8,487 bases of DNA from an uncultured Eubacteriales bacterium (GCA_905193725.1 CAJJPW010000086.1:1-8487), one strand, 5' to 3'; counted from the first letter of the stretch, positions 1 through 6,032 are shown. Notes: generated by a model from the letters alone, not told the origin. Numbers and translations: made by a program.

Positions 1-326
1 TCATCTTCATCAATGTGTTTTGGAAGCGGAAGCTGCACCAAAATTCCGTGAATATTATCGTCCTCATTGTATTTTCTCACCAGATCCAGCAGCTCTTCCT
101 GTGTAGTCTGCTCGGGCAAGCGCTTTACCTCCGAGTACATTCCCACTTCTTCACAGGCCTTTTCCTTATTTCTCACATAGATCTGAGAAGCTGGGTCTTC
201 CCCCACCAAAATAACGGCCAACCCTGGTGTTTTCCCCTGCTTTTGCTTCATTTCCGCCACTTTTTGTTTGATCTCTTCTCTCAGCTCTGCCGCTAAGTCC
301 TTTCCACTTACAATTGTCGCACTCAC
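1..326 (-). CDS. folD: FolD, bifunctional methylenetetrahydrofolate dehydrogenase/cyclohydrolase (5' part, runs off left edge)
   Basis: FolD oxidises 5,10-methylene-THF to methenyl-THF with NADP and hydrolyses it to 10-formyl-THF in the cytoplasm, supplying one-carbon units. The first 108 residues are visible. They contain the folate-site stretch GEDPASQIYVRNK, with the family's catalytic Tyr at 50 and Lys at 54, and the signature GILVQLPLP at 94-102 preceded by the expected E-E-L-L...Y-N-E-D spacing. I place the start at a GTG (326-324) because a strong GGAGGA ribosome site lies about eight bases upstream and the protein then begins MSATIVSGK, as FolD proteins do; no ATG is available near it. 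The gene is cut by the window edge, not broken. It follows the TsaD-like gene after a 201-bp spacer, whereas the upstream genes are tightly coupled, so it may have its own promoter or leader control. In B. subtilis folD also follows nusB. Confidence 0.95.
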   Translation of the reverse strand, partial: MSATIVSGKDLAAELREEIKQKVAEMKQKQGKTPGLAVILVGEDPASQIYVRNKEKACEEVGMYSEVKRLPEQTTQEELLDLVRKYNEDDNIHGILVQLPLPKHIDED

Positions 327-367
327 TTTGTGTCTCCTCCTTCATTTGCCGCTCTATCCATTTTATA

Positions 368-413
368 ATTCTTTACACGTGGGGAATAATTCTTCACACG
401 TAGAATGTTCCCC
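368..413 (-). repeat. Tandem ATTCTTYACACGT repeats overlapping a stem-loop in the folD leader
   Basis: On the plus strand ATTCTTTACACGT (368-380) is repeated as ATTCTTCACACGT (389-401), 12 of 13 bases identical and offset by 21 bp, two helical turns. The second copy also lies inside a nested inverted repeat: outer arms GGGGAA (381-386) and TTCCCC (408-413), inner arms ATTCT (389-393) and AGAAT (402-406), and an eight-base loop. No T-run follows on either strand, so it does not look like an intrinsic terminator. A TATAAA box (367-362 on the minus strand) sits next to it without a convincing -35. An operator, a leader RNA structure, or part of a dispersed repeat are all possible; which one is not decided by the sequence. 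Confidence 0.55.
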
Positions 414-527
414 TCGTCTGATGCTTTACCCACTTACTTATGGCGCATTTCGATAGCTCAATATGTCTTAGATATTTTCCCCAACTGGCTTTCCTCCATG
501 CATCCTTTCCTTTTGAAGGGTGCCTTG

Positions 528-1493
528 CTATATAATTGTCTGGTCTTGTCCCCTGACTTTGGCCAGGTAGTGTTCTCTGGCTTGAAGCGCCAAACCTAAG
601 CTATTATCCGAGGCATACTGCGCTAAGGCAAAATGTAGGTGTATTTTGCCCTTGAACTCACCGGATAAATACCGAGTGATAAACTCATTGGAGGCCACGC
701 CCCCAAAAACTAATACGTGCCGGAGCCCGGTATGCTCCACTGCGTGCTGCACCAATTTTACTAGCGTCTTACCCACGCATCTCTGGGTACACATGCACAC
801 ATCCTCTGGTGCCTCTCCCCCTTTGATATATCCTTCTAACAGGTTCTCTAGGCCGGAGAAGTTGCAGTTCATGCCCTTTACACTGGTCTTTACAGTCAAC
901 TTCTTTTGAGACTTCTCTGCTAGCTGCTCCACATAGGGACCGCTGGGAAAGGCAAGTCCCAATTTTACACCAATCCGATCGATCAGCTGCCCAGCCGAGA
1001 TATCTAGCGTTCCACCCAGTCGACGGATCTCCCCAATGAGATTCCCCTGTTTACTCACACGGAGCAGCTCCGTGGTACCTCCTGAAATGTGCAGAGCCAG
1101 AAACTCCTCAAATTCCAGGTGTTTTCCATACATCGCCGCTGCAATATGCCCATGTTGATGGGTGAGCTCAATATAATCCGCCCCTGTAAAAGCACGGATG
1201 GCTTCGCCTAACATCTTTCCAACCAGAAAAACCGGCATGTAAGAATCTTCATCCGGTCTTGGTTTGGCGCTGACGCAAACAGCAGCCACACTGCTCCCTT
1301 GCAGTATATTTTGTTTTTCCAGCATGGCACATACATTTTTAATATGTGCAAACACTGCATCTGATTGTCTCAGTCCTTTGCTTCCAAGGGGGACCTTTAA
1401 GATTTGGCGCGTATCCAATACCACCTGCCCCGCGCCATCTACCACCCCAATGGAAGTCGTATAAGCACTTGTATCAATTCCCACAAATAACAT
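528..1493 (-). CDS. TsaD/Kae1-family (M22 'O-sialoglycoprotein endopeptidase'-like) protein
   Basis: A 321-residue ASKHA-fold protein of the TsaD/Kae1/Gcp family. Family hallmarks are in order: the phosphate-binding start GIDTSAYTTSIGVVD (5-19), a metal-binding H-x3-H at His112 and His116 in HQHGH, ISGGTTELL (136-144), the GGTLDISAGQLIDRIG block (160-175), FSGLENLL (212-219), GGVASN (264-269), and ASDN with Asp296 as the likely third metal ligand. True TsaD works with TsaB and TsaE to make t6A on tRNAs decoding ANN codons. This protein's N-terminus (DTSAYTTS rather than ETSCDET) and its HQHGH metal motif (rather than HMEGH) suggest a paralogue of unknown role, with the real tsaD elsewhere; that is inference. 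The ATG directly follows the nusB stop, with an AAAGG ribosome site inside the end of nusB, so the two are translationally coupled. The old peptidase name should not be read as a demonstrated activity. Confidence 0.85.
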   Translation of the reverse strand: MLFVGIDTSAYTTSIGVVDGAGQVVLDTRQILKVPLGSKGLRQSDAVFAHIKNVCAMLEKQNILQGSSVAAVCVSAKPRPDEDSYMPVFLVGKMLGEAIRAFTGADYIELTHQHGHIAAAMYGKHLEFEEFLALHISGGTTELLRVSKQGNLIGEIRRLGGTLDISAGQLIDRIGVKLGLAFPSGPYVEQLAEKSQKKLTVKTSVKGMNCNFSGLENLLEGYIKGGEAPEDVCMCTQRCVGKTLVKLVQHAVEHTGLRHVLVFGGVASNEFITRYLSGEFKGKIHLHFALAQYASDNSLGLALQAREHYLAKVRGQDQTII

Positions 1494-1907
1494 CTATAGA
1501 CCTTTGTCCCTTACATAGGAGCCCAGCACACCGTTGACGAACTTAGGGGCTTTATCTGTCGAATATTTTTTTGCCATTTCCACTGCTTCATTGATACTGA
1601 CTTTATAAGGGATGTCCTCAAAATGTTCAATCTCAGTGATGGCAATTCGCAAAATGGAAAGGTCCACTTTGGAAAGCCTAGATACATTCCATCCTTTGAG
1701 ATAGGATACAATCGCCTGATCTATCTCCTCTTTGTGTTTCGTATAACAGTCAATGAGCTTTTGAATGTACTCTAAATTGCCACCCGATAATTCCTTTTTT
1801 CTCAGCACGTCATCCATAATATCGATGGTCTCTACCGAGAACTCTCCCAGCACTGCATATTCGAAAAAGAGGCACATTGCAGTCTCTCTTGCCAGTTTTT
1901 TGCCCAT
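1494..1907 (-). CDS. nusB: NusB, transcription antitermination factor
   Basis: NusB binds boxA RNA together with NusE (ribosomal protein S10) and promotes antitermination of rRNA transcription in the cytoplasm. At 137 residues it has normal length for the family and is all-helical. The N-terminus GKKLARETAMCLFFEY replaces the usual R-R-x-A-R-x-x-A-x-Q-x-L-Y pattern. The C-terminal half shows the diagnostic block: LSKVDLSILRIAITEI (78-93), IPYKVSINEAVEMAKKY (99-115), and KFVNGVLGSYV (122-132). The ATG is preceded by AAAGGAGGAATAG, a very strong ribosome site inside the last codons of the DUF2273 gene, whose stop abuts the start. Its own stop abuts the start of the TsaD-like gene, making a gapless run of three genes. 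Confidence 0.96.
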   Translation of the reverse strand: MGKKLARETAMCLFFEYAVLGEFSVETIDIMDDVLRKKELSGGNLEYIQKLIDCYTKHKEEIDQAIVSYLKGWNVSRLSKVDLSILRIAITEIEHFEDIPYKVSINEAVEMAKKYSTDKAPKFVNGVLGSYVRDKGL

Positions 1908-2135
1908 CTATTCCTCCTTTTGAAACATGCGTTTTGCCAGCGCCACAATCGTCTTGCCCAGCCTCATCCCCAGGCCCTTATGGGTGCCAAAAAGGGCGCC
2001 AACGCCTATACAAATTCCCAGCAGCAATGTCTTAAAAAAGCCGATGGTAAGCAGTAGGATGCCCACCAATAATCCGATGAGGCAACCGTTAAAAAGACCT
2101 GCCCGCTTTCGATAAAGCTCTAAGAATTTTTCCAT
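1908..2135 (-). CDS. DUF2273 small membrane protein
   Basis: A 75-residue protein of the DUF2273 family, small membrane proteins that usually sit beside amaP and asp23 in Firmicutes. After a short basic N-terminus (MEKFLELYRKRAG), two hydrophobic segments at about 14-32 and 35-50 form a hairpin containing the typical GLLVGILLLTIGFFKTLL stretch. The tail is basic and amphipathic (KGLGMRLGKTIVALAKR). No catalytic residues are seen and the biochemical role is unknown; membrane anchoring or modulation of the Asp23/AmaP complex is inferred from neighbours only. I chose the ATG at 2135-2133 because GGTGA lies five bases before it. A GTG three codons upstream (2144) would overlap the end of amaP and has no ribosome site. 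The gene starts one base after the amaP stop and ends against nusB. Confidence 0.85.
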   Translation of the reverse strand: MEKFLELYRKRAGLFNGCLIGLLVGILLLTIGFFKTLLLGICIGVGALFGTHKGLGMRLGKTIVALAKRMFQKEE

Positions 2136-2136
2136 A

Positions 2137-2703
2137 TTATTCACCCAGTGGTTTTACTTCCATAGCGCTGCCTGAAAGCGCCTTTACATTCAGGTTGATT
2201 TTCGCCACTGTGAGGCCAGTATATTGCTCTACGTCTTGTTTAACGAGCTCAGATATCCTTTTTGTGAGTTCCGGGATGTTTACATTGGGCTTTACCTCAA
2301 GCACCGCTTGAATCGTGAGCCCTCCCTTTGCATGAGAATATTTTGCCCTCAAATGGCTTTTAGTGATTTCCATCATAGAGCCATATGCTCTGGATGCGAT
2401 TTCCTCAATGGTGCGGATAGAAACTTGATAGGTGCCATCTTGCTCTTCTCTGATGCGTATTAATTTATCCTTGCCCTTTCTGATGCCAAAGAACATGAGA
2501 ATTAGGCTAACGATTATCACCACCACGCACACAATAAATGCGACGATTCTCGTTGTTTGTGAGGTGTTAAACCCATATAACATATCCTCTGTTACTTTAT
2601 AATCTACAACATTTGTGGTCGCCAAAATGATAAACACACATACGCCCATTATGAGTAACAAGTAAATGGTGAGTAATATTCTCGTGCCCACACCCATTTT
2701 CAT
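2137..2703 (-). CDS. amaP: AmaP, Asp23-family membrane anchor protein
   Basis: AmaP anchors the abundant cell-envelope stress protein Asp23 at the membrane in staphylococci. This copy has 188 residues. A first membrane helix (about 9-29) and a second (about 53-73) flank a short loop, followed by a basic stretch (GIRKGKDKLIRIREE) and a cytoplasmic domain from about 95. That domain resembles Asp23 itself: the end LTKRISELVKQDVEQYTGLTVAKINLNV parallels CNKVQESVKNALETMTGLSVSAVNIYV in the upstream gene. I prefer the ATG at 2703-2701 because GGGGGA lies seven bases upstream; an ATG five codons earlier (2718) has no ribosome site. It is separated from asp23 by a double hairpin, and is coupled downstream to the DUF2273 gene. 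Assignment rests on architecture and context. Confidence 0.85.
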   Translation of the reverse strand: MKMGVGTRILLTIYLLLIMGVCVFIILATTNVVDYKVTEDMLYGFNTSQTTRIVAFIVCVVVIIVSLILMFFGIRKGKDKLIRIREEQDGTYQVSIRTIEEIASRAYGSMMEITKSHLRAKYSHAKGGLTIQAVLEVKPNVNIPELTKRISELVKQDVEQYTGLTVAKINLNVKALSGSAMEVKPLGE

Positions 2704-2806
2704 AGCGGTATCCCCCATATCGTTTTCTTATGTATTGTTTCACATGTTTCCCAATTAATACTAAAATTTATACCTATATTCTCTAAATTTATCTTTCCCA
2801 TTTGCA

Positions 2807-2838
2807 TTTTATCTACAGAAATAATTCTGTAGATAAAA
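2807..2838. repeat. A/T-rich 14-bp inverted repeat with 4-base loop
   Basis: TTTTATCTACAGAA (2807-2820) and TTCTGTAGATAAAA (2825-2838) are perfect 14-base complementary arms around the loop ATAA. On both strands the 5' arm begins with T and the 3' arm ends with A, opposite to the A-stem-T layout of an intrinsic terminator, so it should not terminate by itself. It lies between the asp23 terminator-like hairpin and amaP. An operator, a cruciform, or an RNA stem that protects one part of the transcript are possible. Confidence 0.7.
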
Positions 2839-2863
2839 GTAGCGCGGCAAATCGCCGCTGCTA
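2831..2863 (-). terminator. Terminator-like hairpin that includes the asp23 stop codon
   Basis: Read on the minus strand, TAGC, a bulged A, and GCGGC pair with GCCGC and GCTA around the loop GATTT, giving nine pairs, mostly GC. The stop codon of asp23 (2863-2861) forms the base of the stem. C and then TTTTATCT follow. The T-tract is short and interrupted, so termination may be partial. Partial termination would lower amaP/DUF2273/nusB transcription relative to asp23. The T-tract also forms the arm of the A/T palindrome at 2807-2838. Confidence 0.5.
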
Positions 2864-3241
2864 TTTTTCGTCTTTCGCCTCAATGATCTTTACGCCTTCC
2901 ACATAGATGTTTACAGCGCTGACGCTCAGGCCAGTCATTGTTTCTAAGGCATTTTTCACGCTCTCCTGCACTTTATTGCAGACCACAGGAATCTCCACGC
3001 CATACTCTGCCACTACATATAAATCCACCTTGACAAAGTCTCCATCTACTTCCACTTTAACGCCCTTTGTCAGGTTTTTCTTGCCTAGCAGTTCCACTAC
3101 GCCAGAGGCAAAGCCACCATACATACCGGCGATTCCTGGGATATCTACAGCTGCTAGCCCTGCAATGGTAGCGACCACTTCATTGGCAAATGCTATAACG
3201 CCATTTTGTTCCTCTTTTATATTAAGATTTTCATTGCTCAT
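2861..3241 (-). CDS. Asp23/Gls24 family envelope stress protein
   Basis: A 126-residue protein of the Asp23/Gls24 (DUF322) family, related to B. subtilis YqhY and YloU. The family core is clear: GVIAFANEVVATIAGLAAVDIPGIAGM (14-40), GVKVEVDGDFVKVDLYVVAEYGVEIP (60-85), and the C-terminal VQESVKNALETMTGLSVSAVNIYVEGV (91-117). It has no signal peptide or membrane helix, so it is cytoplasmic and probably held at the membrane by AmaP. Its role in cell-envelope homeostasis is known from S. aureus; the function in this organism is inferred. The start is the ATG at 3241-3239, with GGAGGTG about nine bases upstream; an upstream in-frame TTG lies inside that ribosome site and cannot be the start. It has its own promoter and a hairpin at its stop codon. 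In B. subtilis the homologue yqhY lies between accC and nusB. Confidence 0.93.
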   Translation of the reverse strand: MSNENLNIKEEQNGVIAFANEVVATIAGLAAVDIPGIAGMYGGFASGVVELLGKKNLTKGVKVEVDGDFVKVDLYVVAEYGVEIPVVCNKVQESVKNALETMTGLSVSAVNIYVEGVKIIEAKDEK

Positions 3242-3273
3242 TGATACGAACACCTCCAAATAATCTTATAAAG

Positions 3274-3302
3274 ATTGTATCACAAACCGATATTAAACAC
3301 AA
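3274..3302 (-). promoter_or_regulatory. Candidate sigma-A extended -10 promoter for asp23
   Basis: On the minus strand, TTGTGT (3302-3297) is followed after 17 bp by TACAAT (3279-3274), with TGA directly before it, giving the extended -10 form TGnTACAAT. The -10 matches TATAAT in five of six positions; the -35 matches only the TTG, which an extended -10 can tolerate. The expected start of transcription is near 3267, about 25 bases before the asp23 ATG, and the ribosome site follows. This would allow vegetative transcription of asp23 and the genes after it independently of the sporulation operon. Confidence 0.55.
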
Positions 3303-3310
3303 TTAACTTT

Positions 3311-3859
3311 TCAATTCTTTGGTAAAATTTTAATGTCCTGTAGATCCAGACCCGTTTGATCCTTCACCACTTGGGCGATTTGCGTCGCCTCTTGTTCGGT
3401 GAGCACTTCTTTTTCCACTACCACCGTAATTGCGCCAGTGGACAGTGTGGCCACGCAGTCCATATCGTTGCTGGATTTAATTAGCCCCTCAATTGTCGTC
3501 TCTTTTGTCATATTATCTACGATTTCCTGTTTTTGTTCTTTGGCGTCCTGCTTGGTCTCTTCATCTGTCTCGGTGCTTCCTATGATCGCGTCTAGGTAAG
3601 CCATCTCTCTATCCCTTGTGGTTTCTCGTTCGGTCTTAAACGTGGCGATGTAATCCTCAGAGGCCTCTGCTGCTGTCTGTACATCATCCGCTGAGATGCC
3701 ATCCTGCACAAATACAGCGTCTTCTTGTTGTTGCGTTGGCTGAGTAGAGGTGTTTAAGCTATCTCCTTCCTGGTTATTCAGTGCAAAATTCAAATACCCC
3801 GCCGCAATCACTGCCACCATCAGTACACTAATCAGTGCAATTTTTTTGTTGTTTTTCAT
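3311..3859 (-). CDS. spoIIIAH: SpoIIIAH, stage III sporulation ring protein that binds SpoIIQ
   Basis: SpoIIIAH is made in the mother cell; its extracellular domain crosses to meet forespore SpoIIQ and builds a ring across the intermembrane space. This protein has 182 residues. There is a basic start and a single membrane helix at about 6-26, a Gln/Ser/Thr/Asp-rich linker (about 28-65), a charged helix with the family pattern TERETTRDREMAYLDAII (76-93), a Glu/Lys/Gln-rich stretch, and the YscJ/FliF-like ring-building domain ending TEQEATQIAQVVKDQTGLDLQDIKIL (154-179). The ATG overlaps the spoIIIAG stop by four bases (ATGA), with GAGGAGG seven bases upstream. No terminator is seen after its stop, so readthrough into asp23 during sporulation is possible. 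Confidence 0.95.
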   Translation of the reverse strand: MKNNKKIALISVLMVAVIAAGYLNFALNNQEGDSLNTSTQPTQQQEDAVFVQDGISADDVQTAAEASEDYIATFKTERETTRDREMAYLDAIIGSTETDEETKQDAKEQKQEIVDNMTKETTIEGLIKSSNDMDCVATLSTGAITVVVEKEVLTEQEATQIAQVVKDQTGLDLQDIKILPKN

Positions 3860-4500
3860 TGTGTTTCCTCCTCGTTATCTGCATCCATATGGAATACTTC
3901 GACTTTATTTTGTGGTATGTCAAGAAGAGTGGTCACTGCCTGAATGATATTCATTTTCACACCGATGTCTTCCGCACCTTGAGCGACTACTACCACGCCT
4001 TTGATCTCCGGCTCGATTTCCTTTAAAATCAAGGCGTTTTGGCCAGATTCTCCATCCACAGTTGCTATTTCGCTTTGGATATCCTCTGAGCGGGTGGTTT
4101 TACTCTCCCCCTCAGAACTTTCCTGGGTTGTATCCGTCGTAGTTCCCGTCTGAAACGCCGGTACTAACTCTTTTGAACTTTCATAGGTGATGAGCACATT
4201 CGCCTCTTTCACACCACTGATATGCTCAATGGTCTGTTCCATCTTGACGGCTAGGTCGTCATCCTGCAACATAGAAGTGGATACATTTGTGCTTTGATCT
4301 GATGCACTAGAGCTATTTTGCTCATCACTTTCTTTGGTAAATGTGGAAAAATAGATGGCCAATATAATGGCAATGATGACAAAAATCCCAATATATCGCA
4401 CCTTTTTTGAGGGAGAGAGATTCTTTACATCTTTCACCTTCCCCATCCACTTTGACCTTTGTTCTCCACTTTTCCTTTCATCGTTTGCGCGTTGTTCCAT
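3856..4500 (-). CDS. spoIIIAG: SpoIIIAG, stage III sporulation ring protein
   Basis: SpoIIIAG forms a large oligomeric ring in the mother-cell membrane facing the intermembrane space, part of the feeding-tube complex. It has 214 residues: a long, highly charged cytoplasmic N-terminus (1-35), one membrane helix (about 36-52), a Ser/Asp/Glu-rich linker (55-80), and a ring-building domain beginning DDLAVKMEQTIEHISGVKEANVLITYES (81-108) and ending KMNIIQAVTTLLDIPQNKVEVFHMD (182-206). Between these lies a Thr/Ser/Glu-rich insertion (about 118-150), matching the position of the beta-insertion known in B. subtilis SpoIIIAG. The ATG at 4500 has AAGGAG seven bases upstream and overlaps the end of spoIIIAF by 23 bases in another frame. 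Its stop overlaps the spoIIIAH start. Confidence 0.95.
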   Translation of the reverse strand: MEQRANDERKSGEQRSKWMGKVKDVKNLSPSKKVRYIGIFVIIAIILAIYFSTFTKESDEQNSSSASDQSTNVSTSMLQDDDLAVKMEQTIEHISGVKEANVLITYESSKELVPAFQTGTTTDTTQESSEGESKTTRSEDIQSEIATVDGESGQNALILKEIEPEIKGVVVVAQGAEDIGVKMNIIQAVTTLLDIPQNKVEVFHMDADNEEETQ

Positions 4501-4837
4501 TTCCTTTCTCCTTGTAACTTGTGCTCTGATTTTTGCACATATTAATTCTTATTTGCATCTTCATAATATATACATCAAAAATAATATCTTTATAAGTGAT
4601 GTTCTCATCTTGCTTTATCTCCGTGTCGTTTGCCGGTTGGTCCTCGTCTAAAAACTCCCCAATATCTACGCTTTTAATAAATGAAATCAGGCTGAGCAAC
4701 GCCAATGTCATAATGATGATATTGGTAATAAAGCCCACATACTTGGAAATATCGCCCTTAGGCATCAGCACCTGGGCCAGTTCAAATACCATGATGAGCA
4801 GTACAATTGCGGTGACAAATCCTATTACTGTGTTCAT
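4478..4837 (-). CDS. spoIIIAF: SpoIIIAF, stage III sporulation protein (short form)
   Basis: Identified by position between spoIIIAE and spoIIIAG and by its N-terminal half: two membrane helices at about 5-26 and 36-56 separated by the family turn LMPKGDISKYVGFI (24-37). The whole protein has 119 residues, against 206 in B. subtilis. After helix 2 only about 60 residues follow: an acidic linker (GEFLDEDQPANDTEIKQDEN) and an A/T-rich, basic tail. The usual C-terminal extracellular domain is therefore missing or reduced. A simple frameshift does not explain this, since only about 170 bp separate the end of helix 2 from spoIIIAG. The ATG at 4837 lies four bases after the spoIIIAE stop and uses AGGTGA at the end of spoIIIAE as ribosome site. 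Confidence 0.85.
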   Translation of the reverse strand: MNTVIGFVTAIVLLIMVFELAQVLMPKGDISKYVGFITNIIIMTLALLSLISFIKSVDIGEFLDEDQPANDTEIKQDENITYKDIIFDVYIMKMQIRINMCKNQSTSYKEKGNGTTRKR

Positions 4838-4841
4838 GTGA

Positions 4842-6032
4842 TCACCTCATCATCACGTTCATGTTGGCGGAGCCGATGAGCAGCGCCACACTGATAAACA
4901 TCATAGCCACCACCACCAATACCACCGAGAAGATGAGCGTCAATGTGCTGCTCATGGAAGAGAGCACTTTCACATTTTCTTCCCCAGAAAACGGCTCAAT
5001 AATGGCACTGGCCAGTTTAAACAGGAAGATGTTTGCGATCATGGTGATGAGAGGATGCGCTGCCAGGCAGATGATGATAAATAACCCCAACACCCCTACC
5101 GCGTTTTTCACCAGCACACTGCAGGCGATAATCGTATCTACTGTATCCGAAAACATCCCGCCCACGATGGGAACGAATTTATCTATGGTATACTTGGCGG
5201 TCTTGATAGATAGCCCGTCAAATGCTGCACCAGATAGGCCGTTGATTGCCATGATCCCTAAAAACACGATGAGCATGATGCCGATAAGCCACTTGATGGC
5301 GCTTTCGATCATCTTAGAAAAACCTGTGAGCTTTAGAGAGGTGGAAATTTCGCTAACCAGTTTTAGCACGGCACTGATGAGTATCCCAGGGAAAATCACG
5401 TTTTTGATGAAAACGCACACTGACCCTGTTAAAATGGCCATTGCCGGTTTGAGCACTGTGCCGGTGTTGATCCCTCCGATTGCTGTGAGCAGGGCAAACA
5501 GCGTAGGACTTAACGTCTTGGTGATGGATGCCATCACGTCCACCGTAGTTCTGCCCAAATCAATCACCTGATAGACCATGGAGATAGAGAGGGAGCAGAT
5601 GATGGTGTATGCCACATAAAGGGTCGCTTTGGAAACCGCAGCATCGGTAAATGAGGACTTCATTTTGTTCATCAGCGCCAAAATGATGCTGATAATGATG
5701 ATCTGTATGACAAATCCCTTGTTTTTGGCAAATTGAGAAAAAAGGGCTGAGACAATCAGAGAACCCGCCTCTTCCGGTGAGAACAGGTTGATTTCCCCCG
5801 TGGCGATCTTCCCCACCAGTTCCTTTGCGTCAGTGGGAAGTTCCATATCGTTCCCCGACACAATCTCCTGTAAGTATTTATCCAGTTCATTTAAATCCAG
5901 ATCTGTAAGCACACTATCGATGCCAGTTTCAAAGTCCTCCTCTACAGCATCGTCTACTTCATCTGCATGCGAATAGGAAGGCACTGCTAGAATGATAACT
6001 GCTGCGAATATTGCTGCCAGTAATTTTTTCAT
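4842..6032 (-). CDS. spoIIIAE: SpoIIIAE, polytopic membrane protein of the sporulation channel
   Basis: SpoIIIAE is the large integral membrane component of the SpoIIIA complex and may form or organise the export pore in the mother-cell membrane. It has 396 residues, in line with the family. A classic signal peptide occupies the first 23 (KK, long hydrophobic core, then SYSHA before DEVDDAVEED). An acidic extracellular segment of about 80 residues follows, then several hydrophobic segments at roughly 105-121, 138-158, 195-225, 246-268, 296-330 and 362-388. Recognisable family stretches include SPTLFALLTAIGG (175-187), ATG-free loop GFSKMIESAIKWLIG (237-251), and FVPIVGGMFSDTVDTI (286-301). 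The ATG at 6032 has GGGAG six bases upstream and follows spoIIIAD after 36 bases. Confidence 0.96.
   Translation of the reverse strand: MKKLLAAIFAAVIILAVPSYSHADEVDDAVEEDFETGIDSVLTDLDLNELDKYLQEIVSGNDMELPTDAKELVGKIATGEINLFSPEEAGSLIVSALFSQFAKNKGFVIQIIIISIILALMNKMKSSFTDAAVSKATLYVAYTIICSLSISMVYQVIDLGRTTVDVMASITKTLSPTLFALLTAIGGINTGTVLKPAMAILTGSVCVFIKNVIFPGILISAVLKLVSEISTSLKLTGFSKMIESAIKWLIGIMLIVFLGIMAINGLSGAAFDGLSIKTAKYTIDKFVPIVGGMFSDTVDTIIACSVLVKNAVGVLGLFIIICLAAHPLITMIANIFLFKLASAIIEPFSGEENVKVLSSMSSTLTLIFSVVLVVVAMMFISVALLIGSANMNVMMR

Noticed and set aside
327..527. Riboswitch (for example a THF type) upstream of folD
   Set aside because: A hairpin and repeats are present, but I could not find a recognisable conserved riboswitch core.
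396..560. Frameshifted C-terminal extension of the TsaD-like protein
   Set aside because: The annotated protein already ends where the family normally ends, after the ASDN block and its final helix, so no frameshift is needed.
405..599. Plus-strand 64-codon frame across the folD/TsaD-like spacer
   Set aside because: No ribosome site, overlaps the 3' end of the TsaD-like gene, and has no recognisable family; better explained as part of a repeat or chance.
2907..3263. Plus-strand 118-codon open frame opposite asp23
   Set aside because: Low-complexity Ser/Thr/Pro-rich translation that mirrors the asp23 gene; a shadow frame.
4861..5571. Plus-strand 236-codon open frame opposite spoIIIAE
   Set aside because: It is the antisense shadow of a clear membrane protein gene; hydrophobic codons on one strand commonly keep the opposite strand open. 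No ribosome site or family resemblance.
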